NCBI RefSeq assembly: GCF_900099835.1
Contig: NZ_FNKP01000004.1
Span: forward strand, 372,001-436,000
Length of the DNA: 64,000 nt
Origin: Paraburkholderia fungorum
GTDB lineage: Bacteria > Pseudomonadota > Gammaproteobacteria > Burkholderiales > Burkholderiaceae
Direction: 5' to 3'
Position numbers and translations under genes: made by a program
The notes under the pieces: model-generated
What the model was told of the DNA's origin: nothing
Database searches by the model: none
What the model saw: only the letters and a program-made list of their open reading frames with translations
Shown here: positions 16,840-24,945 of the stretch, in pieces
How positions within the stretch are numbered: position 1 is the first letter of the stretch
Layout: each line of letters begins with the position of its first letter

Positions 16840-18357
16840 TCACTGACCCGGTGTACTGCCTGGATACGGTTTGCGTGGCCGGATGCTGTCGATCATCAGG
16901 TTCATCGCATCGGCCCAGTTTTGCATCGTGTTGCCCTGGCCACGTTCGGCGCGCAGCTGCGCGAGATCGAGCCGCGCACGGCTGAAGTCCTGGGCCGCCG
17001 CGCGTGCCAGCCACTTCTCCGCCTGGTCCAGATCGCGCGGGACAAGTTTCCCTTCGAAATACGCCTCGCCGAGCAGGGTCTGCGCGATCGGATAGTTTGC
17101 CTCGGCGCCGCGCCGGTAGTACGACATCGCGGCGCGCGGGTTGCGCGGCACACCAAGCCCCTCTTCAGACATCATGCCGAGCGTCGTCAACGCTACCGGA
17201 TCGTGCGGACGGGAACGCAGATTCTGCAGATCGCTGCGGCTGCTTTGATGCGCGGCCGTGGTAATCCTCATTTCGGCGTCGTCCCACGACTCGGCTCGCT
17301 GCCGGGTGCCGGGATCGTTGCGCAGTGGTTGCAGGTTAAGCGAATTGTTTGCATTGGCCGGATTGACCGGCGCACCGGGTGCGGGCACCACCGGCACTGT
17401 CACAGTTGCCAGATTCGAGGGAGTGGGCCACGGCGGTGTCCCCGCCGCAGCGACCCCACGCGTAGGGCCGTTGGGCGGCGCGACCTGCGCATAGACCGGT
17501 GGTGGAGGCGTGCCTGTCAGGTTCTGCGCGAGCATAACGTCGCCGATCAGTCCGCTTTCGATCCACGGCTGCTGCTGGCCACCGGTGATATCCGCGACCT
17601 GTTGCTGCGTGTGTTCGAGTGCTCCTTTGATTGTCGCATTGGGGGCCTTCATGTACATCGCCAGGTAGTACGCAAACGGACCGTCGTCGGTCTGCGTGCC
17701 GAAGGTGCGCATCGAGTCATAGGCGGCAGCTTGCGTCGCGGTCGAATAGGCGATCAGTTCACCACGTGCGGCGGGTTCGCGTTTGAGCGTGCTGGTGGTC
17801 GCGCCGCGCGACGGCACGCGGCACGCATCGATCAGCGCAATGAACGATGTGGGCTGCGACGCCCTGACCTTCGCCAGCGCGCCCTTCAGACGGATGGCCC
17901 GTTCAAGTAGCAACGAACGCGTCATCGCATTGATGGCGACGCCGGCATGCACAGGCACGAGGAAGTTATCGCCCGCCGATTCGAAGCCATGGCCCGCGTA
18001 ATAAAACACCACGACCTGCGCGCCCCGCGCGTGCGTGGCCAGCCAGTCGATCGATCCATTGAACTCGTCTTGCGAGAGGTCATAGTCGACCCGTGTATCG
18101 AAGCCCAGGCCGCGCAGCGTTTCGCCGATCAGGCGTGCGTCGTTGGCGGGTGACACCAGGCGATCACCGCCGCTATACGCGCTGTTGCCGATCACCAGCG
18201 CGACCTTGGCGGCGTGGGTGGTTTTAGTGACCGCGGATCCAGTCTCAGGTGCACTAGCCAGAGTTCCGGCGGTCGCGAACGCCGTTACATATAACGTACA
18301 GGCCATCGTCGCCACGACGCCTACGATCAGTTTCGACAGATAAGTCCAGCGCAGCAT
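16840..18357 (-). CDS. Caspase-fold (C14) protein with C-terminal Sel1 repeats
   Basis: 505 residues from the ATG at 18357, which directly follows the stop of the SulP gene; upstream in-frame codons overlap that gene and lack protein character. An N-terminal hydrophobic segment (residues 9-30, KLIVGVVATMACTLYVTAFA) is a signal peptide or anchor, so the protease domain should sit in the periplasm. The caspase fold has KVALVIGNSAY, a catalytic His in FYYAGHG (H123) and a catalytic Cys in IDACR (C179). A Pro/Ala-rich linker leads to two or three Sel1-like repeats (TLGMMSEEGLGVPRNPRAAM, LLGEAYFEGKLVPRDLDQAE). It is the last gene of the sigma factor operon. Substrate unknown. Confidence 0.88.
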   Translation of the reverse strand: MLRWTYLSKLIVGVVATMACTLYVTAFATAGTLASAPETGSAVTKTTHAAKVALVIGNSAYSGGDRLVSPANDARLIGETLRGLGFDTRVDYDLSQDEFNGSIDWLATHARGAQVVVFYYAGHGFESAGDNFLVPVHAGVAINAMTRSLLLERAIRLKGALAKVRASQPTSFIALIDACRVPSRGATTSTLKREPAARGELIAYSTATQAAAYDSMRTFGTQTDDGPFAYYLAMYMKAPNATIKGALEHTQQQVADITGGQQQPWIESGLIGDVMLAQNLTGTPPPPVYAQVAPPNGPTRGVAAAGTPPWPTPSNLATVTVPVVPAPGAPVNPANANNSLNLQPLRNDPGTRQRAESWDDAEMRITTAAHQSSRSDLQNLRSRPHDPVALTTLGMMSEEGLGVPRNPRAAMSYYRRGAEANYPIAQTLLGEAYFEGKLVPRDLDQAEKWLARAAAQDFSRARLDLAQLRAERGQGNTMQNWADAMNLMIDSIRPRKPYPGSTPGQ

Positions 18358-18361
18358 GAGG

Positions 18362-20083
18362 TTATCCGGTGACGGCAGAGGTAGCGGGGGTACGAGGGCG
18401 AGCCGCGAAGTCCAGACTGTCCGCGCGCTGAAAAGCCCGCATCGCCATGGCGACCTGCCCTGCGCGCGCGTGTGATGGTTGCGCCAGAATGAAGCGCAAC
18501 GCAACCCCACGTTTCGCACAGAACACATCGAGTTGCGCCAGCGCGCGGCATGCCGACGCGTCAATTCGTGCGACTTCGCCCAGATCGAGCACGATACGCG
18601 CGGGCGGTGCGCTCTGCAGGCGGCGCAACAGCGGCCCGACGATCTGTCGCTCGACGTTGTAGCTGAGCAGCGCACCCTTTGCGCTCAGACCCAACTGCGA
18701 GTTTAGTTCCCCCGGCTCATCCCAATGGACTTCGAGCGAACGTGGCGACGGAACACCGAGCAACGCACCGGCCACGCAGCCGACAAAAAAGCCAATGCTG
18801 GGCTGCGCGGTGAACAGCGTCACACCCGCTTCGATCAGGAAAAGCCACATCGCGCAGCCGATCACCAGACGCGGCTCGGTGTCCGAGAACGCCATCGAGG
18901 TCATGGAGCGCGACCAGTCGTCGATCATGTCGAGTGACATGACGATCACCACGACTGCGGCCGAAAGTTTCGGCAGCATCGCCACCAGTTGCACGCCCGC
19001 GGTCAACGCCAGCAGCACCAGCGCGGCATGCAGCAATGCGACAAGGCGGGTTTGCGCGCCTGCGGCGATCGCCATCGTCGAGCGGGTGACCGAGCCGACG
19101 CAAGGCAGCAGCGCGAGCACACCGAGCAGCATGTTTAGCGCACCGAATGCAGTGAGATCACGGTCGACAGAACCGCGCCGCTGCGTCAGCGATTCAATGC
19201 TCGACACTGCGATCACGGTATCGATCGAAGCAATGAAACCGATCGCCACGCCGTAACCGATCACCCACGCGAGCGTCGACAGATCGAGCACGCCAGCGAG
19301 GCGCTGCCAGAGTGGCAAATCGAGCGGCCGCCACGCCGCCAGGTCGAGCCCCGCGACGCCGACCAGTCGGCACGCGGCAGGTGGCGTAGGCAGCACCGAG
19401 ACCACTGCGTAATACGCGGCGGCGGAGACCATCAACGCGGCGAACATCGACAGACCCGGTGGCAGCTTCACGTGCGGTGCGACACCCCGGCACAAGGCCT
19501 TCCAGCCGAAATGCGCGGCAACACCGAGCACCACCACACCGAGCGTGGCGACGTGCCAGTCGAACACGCAGGTCGTGACAAAGGCGAACTGATCGCTCAT
19601 CGCGAGACCCGCCACGCCGAACAGCAGGCCGGACAGCACCGGCGCGGGTACCATGCGCACGAGCGAGCCGCCGCGCAACGCGCCGAGGGCGAGTTGGAAC
19701 AGGCCGGCAATCGCCACTGCGACGCACGAAAGCGCCATCACAGCCTTGATGCCGAGCATAGCCACCTGGCCGTTCAACAGCAGTTGCCCCACCAGTTGCG
19801 ACATCAGCACGGTCGCGGCCACTCGTGGCCCGGAGATCATTGGGCGTGTGCTAGCGCCGAGCGCCGACAGAGGCACACCGATCACGGCCGTCAACACACC
19901 GAGCATCACGCCATACGCCGCTGCCTGCGACCCCGGTAATGCCGAGGTGGCCTGCGAGCCGAGCGCCACGTACTCAGTCGCGCAGCCCAGCGTGACTATC
20001 AGCGCGGCGAACGCCTCGACCAGCCAGCGAGTGCGGCCCTCGGGCGCGGCGCCTGGCGCTTTCAAGGTGCCTGGCGCATTCAT
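18362..20083 (-). CDS. SulP-family anion transporter with STAS domain
   Basis: 573 residues from the ATG at 20083, which overlaps the preceding stop as ATGA. About ten to twelve hydrophobic segments (for example AAALIVTLGC-type and LVIGCAMWLFLIEAGV) match the SulP membrane domain, with STRPMISGPRVAATVLM as the substrate-site loop and SIDTVIAVSSIESLTQRRGS as a conserved inner motif. The C-terminal 110 residues are a STAS domain (RIVLDLGEVARIDASACRAL). SulP carriers take up sulfate, bicarbonate or other anions. The substrate is not evident. It is unusual for such a transporter to sit inside a sigma factor and caspase operon. Confidence 0.9.
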   Translation of the reverse strand: MNAPGTLKAPGAAPEGRTRWLVEAFAALIVTLGCATEYVALGSQATSALPGSQAAAYGVMLGVLTAVIGVPLSALGASTRPMISGPRVAATVLMSQLVGQLLLNGQVAMLGIKAVMALSCVAVAIAGLFQLALGALRGGSLVRMVPAPVLSGLLFGVAGLAMSDQFAFVTTCVFDWHVATLGVVVLGVAAHFGWKALCRGVAPHVKLPPGLSMFAALMVSAAAYYAVVSVLPTPPAACRLVGVAGLDLAAWRPLDLPLWQRLAGVLDLSTLAWVIGYGVAIGFIASIDTVIAVSSIESLTQRRGSVDRDLTAFGALNMLLGVLALLPCVGSVTRSTMAIAAGAQTRLVALLHAALVLLALTAGVQLVAMLPKLSAAVVVIVMSLDMIDDWSRSMTSMAFSDTEPRLVIGCAMWLFLIEAGVTLFTAQPSIGFFVGCVAGALLGVPSPRSLEVHWDEPGELNSQLGLSAKGALLSYNVERQIVGPLLRRLQSAPPARIVLDLGEVARIDASACRALAQLDVFCAKRGVALRFILAQPSHARAGQVAMAMRAFQRADSLDFAARPRTPATSAVTG

Positions 20084-20487
20084 GACGCTGCGCCGTCGGG
20101 GACCACCACGTCGGCGGCGCGGCATTGCGCATTGGCTCGAGCACGTATCACGCCCGTTGCGCGCGAGGTGACCTGAACCGCCTGGTCCGACTGCAAGTCC
20201 GGAAAATGCAACTGATACGCGCCCTCTTCGTTCGGGCCGTAAGTGATGACCGCACCGTACTGAAGCAGAAAATCGTTGACCGAGCGCAACGGCACGTCAG
20301 CGGCGAACCACGTCAGGACCTCACCGCACGGGCCACTGCTCGCGCCGCGCGTCGCGCTATGGCCGTGGTCGCCCGTCAGCCTAACGGCGGCGTGTGAGAG
20401 GCCCATCACCAGCCCGATCAGCACCAGCGCGAACGCCAGTACGAAAGCCGCTTTGCTGTTGATCCAGTGTGCAAGGGTGTTTAGCAT
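20080..20487 (-). CDS. Small membrane protein with an anti-sigma-like C-terminal domain
   Basis: 135 residues from the ATG at 20487. An upstream in-frame start would overlap the previous gene and be proline-rich, so I rejected it. One membrane segment (AAFVLAFALVLIGLVMGLSH, about residues 13-32) is followed by a periplasmic part. That part has VNDFLLQYGAVITYGPNEEG and YQLHFPDLQSDQAV, and a Cys near each end. The same domain occurs at the end of the anti-sigma-like protein just upstream: LRDWLLQYGGSIVAGPDAQG, LRITLPDVESRVAF. The two are paralogues in that region. It probably acts with the sigma system; function unknown. Confidence 0.8.
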   Translation of the reverse strand: MLNTLAHWINSKAAFVLAFALVLIGLVMGLSHAAVRLTGDHGHSATRGASSGPCGEVLTWFAADVPLRSVNDFLLQYGAVITYGPNEEGAYQLHFPDLQSDQAVQVTSRATGVIRARANAQCRAADVVVPDGAAS

Positions 20488-20512
20488 AGGCGTTTCGTCT
20501 GGCGGATGAGGG

Positions 20513-21280
20513 TCAGGGGGCGCTGGTCGCGGCGGCGGCACGATCACCGCACTGCACTGCGTCGTCGATGCTTTGTGTCAGGCGGCTGCGAGCCGGGTCA
20601 TGGATGAACGCGACACGCGATTCGACATCCGGCAACGTGATACGCAAACGGCCCTGGGCATCGGGGCCGGCCACAATCGAGCCGCCATACTGCAGCAGCC
20701 AGTCTCGCAAGCCCTTGACGGTCGCATCCGGGGTTGGCGTGACCCAGACATCGAGGCACGATCCGGTCGCGCCGCGAGTTGCCGCCGGCGCCTCGGTGGT
20801 CACATGATCGCGATTCTGGCCGTTGATGAAATAGCCGAGCACGCCCGCTTGCGCGACGATCAGCGTAAGTAATATGGGCTGCAATGCCGGGGCGTGCGAA
20901 CGCAACCACGCTTGTAGCCGCTCGAATAGCGATGGCTCGCGGCGGCGGCTCGATGCCGATGCCCGATTCGGCGATAGCGACGTCGGGTTGGGCGCGTTGT
21001 CCGACGTAGTGCGCCCGGCATGCGTGCCGCCTAGCGCACTTTCCAGGCGCGCGAACGCGGCATCCGCTGTGCTGTTGACATAATCGTCCTGCACCGCCTG
21101 GGCCGTCGCGCGCAACCACGCGAGTTCTTCCCGCAAGGCCGGCGAAGCGGCCAGCCGCTGTGCCAGTTTACGCATCTGTTCGACGTCCAGCTCGCCGCGC
21201 AGATAGCTAAGCAGCGCATCGTGTGAGTTTGCACCGTGGTCGTCGCCGTCCATTTCCGGCAAAGGTGTGTCCATGCTCAT
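20513..21280 (-). CDS. Membrane anti-sigma-factor-like protein
   Basis: 255 residues. The ATG at 21280 overlaps the stop of the sigma factor gene (ATGA). The N-terminus (LLSYLRGELDVEQMRKLAQRL, ELAWLRATAQAVQ) resembles the helical cytoplasmic domain by which anti-sigma factors hold a sigma factor. It lacks the HxxxCxxC zinc motif. A single membrane segment (LQPILLTLIVAQAGVLGYFI, about residues 135-155) is followed by a periplasmic domain with SCLDVWVTPTPDATVKGLRD, QYGGSIVAGPDAQGRL. Position behind the sigma gene and this topology support the role; it is not proven. Confidence 0.8.
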   Translation of the reverse strand: MSMDTPLPEMDGDDHGANSHDALLSYLRGELDVEQMRKLAQRLAASPALREELAWLRATAQAVQDDYVNSTADAAFARLESALGGTHAGRTTSDNAPNPTSLSPNRASASSRRREPSLFERLQAWLRSHAPALQPILLTLIVAQAGVLGYFINGQNRDHVTTEAPAATRGATGSCLDVWVTPTPDATVKGLRDWLLQYGGSIVAGPDAQGRLRITLPDVESRVAFIHDPARSRLTQSIDDAVQCGDRAAAATSAP

Positions 21281-21906
21281 GCTGCGCCTCCCAGCGAGGA
21301 TTGCGCGCAACGCGTGAGTACGCCCTTGGTTTCGGAAATGCGCCGGCGCACGGCGACGGCCGAGCCAGCGCCGGTATGCGCCTGGATTTCGACGTCGCCG
21401 TAGCCACGTAGCGCGAGTTCGAAGGTTTGCCTGGCCAGCACGGTCAGCTTGCGCATGCAGTCGGAGAGCACCCGCATGCGCGTTGCGTGCATGAGGTTGT
21501 CTTCAGGCGTCGGGGTGCTATGCCCAGCCTCGCGCATCAGCCGGTCGAGCACGTCCGATGCGTCCTCTCCGTCTTCGACGACAATGGGCTCGGGATCGCC
21601 CGGACCCGGCCGGCCGATCCGGTCGATGATCTTGTTGATGGCAGCTGCACGCAAGTAGGCGGACAGGTGCGCAGCGAAACGCTCCAGATCGTCGAGTACG
21701 GCTGACGGCGCCGAGTAACTGCCACGGCGCTCGAGTACCGCCACAAAGCATTCCTGCACGCTCTCCTCGACATCCGCGTCGCGCACCCACGGAAAACGGC
21801 GCCGCGCCATGCGAAAGACATCCTTACGCAAGGTCAGGAAGAAACTGCGCAGTCGCTCCCGGTCCGCAAGCAGACGGTCGATCGCAATGGAAGCCCCATG
21901 GTCCAT
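21277..21906 (-). CDS. ECF-like sigma-70 family RNA polymerase sigma factor
   Basis: 209 residues. Region 2 is seen in FFLTLRKDVFRMARRRFPWV, then DADVEESVQECFVAVLERRG and LSAYLRAAAINKIIDRIGRP. Region 4 is weaker but recognisable in LSDCMRKLTVLARQTFELAL, GYGDVEIQAHTGAGSAVAVR. A linker of about 35 acidic residues separates them, longer than usual for ECF factors. First gene of a five-gene operon in which each start overlaps or nearly touches the previous stop (sigma, anti-sigma-like, membrane protein, SulP, caspase). A repeated promoter motif in the region may be its target. No copy of it was found before this gene itself. Confidence 0.85.
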   Translation of the reverse strand: MDHGASIAIDRLLADRERLRSFFLTLRKDVFRMARRRFPWVRDADVEESVQECFVAVLERRGSYSAPSAVLDDLERFAAHLSAYLRAAAINKIIDRIGRPGPGDPEPIVVEDGEDASDVLDRLMREAGHSTPTPEDNLMHATRMRVLSDCMRKLTVLARQTFELALRGYGDVEIQAHTGAGSAVAVRRRISETKGVLTRCAQSSLGGAA

Positions 21907-22025
21907 TATTTGGTCAATCTCAAAAGCATTATTTTTGAGTAGCGCAGAGTATCAGAATTGAAACCGCCGCGAAACTCCCACGACACAGGCGTTGCGGACC
22001 GCATGCAAAAGAGCTGCAAAAACCA

Positions 22026-22053
22026 GCGAACAAATCCGCCTGGCCCACGAATA
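22026..22053 (+). promoter_or_regulatory. ECF-type promoter motif, copy C
   Basis: Reads GCGAACAAAT-N12-CGAATA on the + strand, identical in both blocks and in spacing to the motifs at 16.2 and 31.1 kb. It points toward the zinc-ribbon membrane operon, away from the sigma gene. Confidence 0.6.
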
Positions 22054-22085
22054 GCAAGGGGAGCCCTACCATTAGGAGAATTTTC

Positions 22086-22256
22086 ATGCCGCGCTTTCGT
22101 CTTTTCATTTTTTTGCACAACATACCTTCCTCATGCCGTATTCCCGGCATAAAATCCGCGTCACAAAGCAAATCCGAAGTAACGCAGCGTGCGGTAAGGC
22201 CAGGGGTGGCCTGTGGCGCGGCGATGAACCAAAAGAGACCAAAACATGCGATATGA
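22086..22256 (+). CDS. Possible small protein downstream of motif C
   Basis: A 56-codon frame beginning MPRFRLFIFLHNIP. It has a very good ribosome binding site (AGGAG, 7 bases before the ATG) and starts 33 bases after the promoter motif. The sequence is basic and has no recognised domain. It may be a leader peptide or a real small gene. Confidence 0.25.
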   Translation: MPRFRLFIFLHNIPSSCRIPGIKSASQSKSEVTQRAVRPGVACGAAMNQKRPKHAI

Positions 22257-22547
22257 ATACGTAAAACGTTTGCCCCGACCGCGATTAGAAAGTCGGTCTT
22301 GTACATTGGCATTTTTTCAGGCCGGTAATTAGCGTATTCGTCGCCGCCTTCAGGCCGCTACTGCCATCCAAATGTCATGGTGCTTTAAACGTACCGAATA
22401 GAGACGCATTAAGCGCGCCGTCAAGTTTTTCCGATCTTATGCCGTTAAGTCGAACGGGCATTGTGTCGTCGCACGTCATTGCTTTATGCAACGTTTCGCG
22501 CCGGTTCATTTGCCCGTCATAACCACAATCTGTTAGCCGGGGAATAA

Positions 22548-23666
22548 ATGTCATCATCACAAGACGCGATTCGCGGATCGTTAGTGGTTTTCGAAGCGGT
22601 AGATTCCGCACGCAATACGCGCGCTTTTGCCCTGTTCCTCGGTTGCGCGGTCTCCGCGCTGGTCGTCGCCGGGGTGTTCGCCGGGATCGGCGCAACGCTG
22701 GCCGGCAATGGCGTATTCGTGATCGGCGGCCTGTTCACGTTCATCGGCGTGATCGCTGCCCTGATCGTGGCCGGCACCGGCGTGTCGGCGGCGGGCAAGA
22801 CGCTGATGGATCAGATCCAGCAACGCGCGCCGCTGTCGATTCGCGACGCACTGATTACCGGTCTGATGACGCTGCCCAAGCTGCTCGGTGTCTTCCTGAT
22901 CGAAATCGCGGTCTTCATCGCGTTCATGATCGCGCTCGCGATCGTTCTGTTCGTCTGCAAGATTCCCGTCCTCGGACCGTTGCTCTACGTTGTGGTCTAT
23001 CCGGTCGCTTCCGTGATTGCAGGGATCGTGTGGTTCACGTTCGTGTTCATCGTCAATCCCCTCGCAGCGCCCGCACTGTGGGAAGGGTACGGCGTGCGCG
23101 AGGCGCTTGGCGTGCTGGGTCTGAATCGCCGAGCCTTGAACATTGGCCGCTTGTTGCCGCCGATCGTGCAGCAGATGGCGTTGCTGCTGGTGGTCGGGCT
23201 GGTCGGCTTCATAGCCTCGGCGATCCTGTTCAGCGGCTCCGCTTTCGTTGGGATGTTGGGCGGTGGCATCATCGGCTTCGGCGGCGGCATGCTGTCGATG
23301 GTCTCCGGCATGGCCGGGCTCGGCGGCATGGGTGGCGGCCTGAACGGCTACGTGCTGGCCACCATGATCGGTGTCGGCGTCCTGGCTTCGCTCGCCTACA
23401 CGTTCCCGCTGATGGTTTATCTCGCGGGCACCTGCCGCATCTTTCTGAATCTCGCCGACGGCTATGCCGGACCTGGCGGTCCCGCATTGACCGTGGAGCC
23501 GTCCACGCCGGCTCCACACTTCCCCGCCGCGCCGATGGCCACGACGACCCAATCCACCGTGCCGGCCACTGACGCGACTCACGCGTGCTCGCACTGCGGC
23601 ACGCCGGCCGAACCGGACGATGCGTTCTGCGGTGAATGCGGCGCCGATCTGCCGCGAGGTGTCTGA
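22548..23666 (+). CDS. Polytopic membrane protein with C-terminal zinc ribbon
   Basis: 372 residues, start supported by GGGGA upstream. At least six hydrophobic segments: FALFLGCAVSALVVAGVFAG, GVFVIGGLFTFIGVIAALIV, KLLGVFLIEIAVFIAFMIAL, LLYVVVYPVASVIAGIVWFT, ALLLVVGLVGFIASAILFS and a Gly/Met-rich segment near residue 250. The C-terminal tail is a cytoplasmic zinc ribbon, CSHCGTPAEPDDAFCGECG. No transport motif recognised. First recognised gene of an operon whose members repeatedly combine membrane segments with such ribbons, and coupled to the next gene by a TGATG overlap. Confidence 0.85.
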   Translation: MSSSQDAIRGSLVVFEAVDSARNTRAFALFLGCAVSALVVAGVFAGIGATLAGNGVFVIGGLFTFIGVIAALIVAGTGVSAAGKTLMDQIQQRAPLSIRDALITGLMTLPKLLGVFLIEIAVFIAFMIALAIVLFVCKIPVLGPLLYVVVYPVASVIAGIVWFTFVFIVNPLAAPALWEGYGVREALGVLGLNRRALNIGRLLPPIVQQMALLLVVGLVGFIASAILFSGSAFVGMLGGGIIGFGGGMLSMVSGMAGLGGMGGGLNGYVLATMIGVGVLASLAYTFPLMVYLAGTCRIFLNLADGYAGPGGPALTVEPSTPAPHFPAAPMATTTQSTVPATDATHACSHCGTPAEPDDAFCGECGADLPRGV

Positions 23667-24877
23667 TGGCGAAATTCTGCGTCAAGTGCCGCGCCGCGCT
23701 GGAGGCCGATGCGAAGTTCTGCGACACATGCGGCGCGCCAGTGCGTGCGCCGCGTGCCGCGCCGGTGGCGCCACTCGTTCAACCGCACGGCACCGGCCCG
23801 ACCGCTGCCGCCCTGGCCGCGCCGCCACTCGAGATCAACTGGCGCAAGGTCGGGTTGTGGGGCGGTACCGGCATTGGCGTGCTGGTGGTGGCAGGCGGGA
23901 TCGCCGCCTTTCTCGCCATGCCGCCCGCAGCGCCCGGTGCGAGCGATGTCGAAACCATCGTCAACGCAAACCCGGTGCGGGTCGCGGACCTGACGTGCCT
24001 GAGCAATTTCCCTTATGACAAGAACCCGGTTCAAGTTGGCAGCTTCGACACCAACACGCAGCAATGGCTGGCGGTGCTGAGCAAAGCCAACATCTATACG
24101 ACTCCGCAGCACGTGGGCAACGGGGCGATTTTCGGCGGCAGTCTCGAGTATTCGCACACGGCCGATGGCGAGAAGAAGATTCACAACGGCAAGCTCTGTT
24201 TTGCCGATGGTCTGACGGTAACGTCGGTGCAGTTAGCCAAGCCGGTCAAGCTCGGCAAGCAATGGCATGTGCGAGGCACGTATAGCTACGGCTACCGTCA
24301 CGCCGACGCATGGATCCAGACGCCGGAAGCGCAACGCAATGTGCCGGATCGGTTTGCGGACCTGCCGAAGACCGCTTCGATTGCACTCGTCAAGGGGGAA
24401 CATGGCTGGGAGGCGGATAACGGCTCCGGGTTCGGCTATGCGGCCCAGACCGACGGGTTGAATGCAATGGCTAACGGGTTGTCGCAAGGGTTGACCCAAA
24501 GCCTCGCGCGCCGGGTTCTCGAACACGCGATGGGAGCAAACGGATCCGCCGATGAGCGTGCCGCAAGCAGCAACCAAGCCGGCATTCTGAGCCAGCTCAA
24601 GTCGATGGTGTCGGGACTATTCGGTTCGAATAGCGGGCTGGTCGGCAAATGGCAGGCTGATAACGATAGCCTGCCCATCATCGAATTCACACGTGACAGC
24701 CTGCTGATACAGGGCAAGCCGATTCCCGTCACGTTCGATAAAGACAGCGGCGACGGCAAACGAATTCACGTCAGGACGAAAACCGGCGCGACGGTGGCCG
24801 ACATAGACATCATCGACGGCGACCATTTTTATATTTCCCAAGGCTTTGGAAGAGCGCGTTTTCATCGCGTCAGCTGA
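23666..24877 (+). CDS. Zinc-ribbon, single-span membrane protein with large outer domain
   Basis: 403 residues from the ATG at 23666, which overlaps the previous stop. The N-terminus is a zinc ribbon, MAKFCVKCRAALEADAKFCD followed by TCG. A Pro/Ala linker and one membrane segment (VGLWGGTGIGVLVVAGGIAA, about residues 60-85) come next. The remaining 310 residues should be outside the cytoplasm. They contain TYSYGYRHADAWIQTPEAQR and, at the end, a small beta domain (GKWQADNDSLPIIEFTRDSL, YISQGFGRARFHRV) like those that read out as lipocalin-like or META-like modules. No enzyme motif seen. Confidence 0.8.
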   Translation: MAKFCVKCRAALEADAKFCDTCGAPVRAPRAAPVAPLVQPHGTGPTAAALAAPPLEINWRKVGLWGGTGIGVLVVAGGIAAFLAMPPAAPGASDVETIVNANPVRVADLTCLSNFPYDKNPVQVGSFDTNTQQWLAVLSKANIYTTPQHVGNGAIFGGSLEYSHTADGEKKIHNGKLCFADGLTVTSVQLAKPVKLGKQWHVRGTYSYGYRHADAWIQTPEAQRNVPDRFADLPKTASIALVKGEHGWEADNGSGFGYAAQTDGLNAMANGLSQGLTQSLARRVLEHAMGANGSADERAASSNQAGILSQLKSMVSGLFGSNSGLVGKWQADNDSLPIIEFTRDSLLIQGKPIPVTFDKDSGDGKRIHVRTKTGATVADIDIIDGDHFYISQGFGRARFHRVS

Positions 24878-24945
24878 CGTTATGCGCGCCCGATAGCGCG
24901 TCATGCGCAAATCCAACTGCCCATTTACGAACCTTGAGACCAAGC

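Larger units (their letters stand above)
21907..22547. other. Divergent control region between the sigma operon and the zinc-ribbon operon
   Basis: 641 bases, less GC-rich than the flanks. It holds promoter motif copy C (22026-22053, + strand) and a small possible frame at 22086-22256. A short inverted repeat TGCCG-N4/5-CGGCA lies near 22135. The zinc-ribbon operon starts about 490 bases after motif C, so a long leader or a small upstream gene is likely. Confidence 0.5.

Noticed and set aside
18358..18675. N-terminal extension of the caspase gene by 106 codons
   Set aside because: It overlaps the STAS end of the SulP gene in another frame, and a signal-peptide-like start with the ATG at 18357 is far better.
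22581..23594. 337-codon minus-strand frame opposite the first zinc-ribbon membrane gene
   Set aside because: Composition (Arg, His, Asp, Gln-rich) is that of an antisense shadow of a hydrophobic gene.
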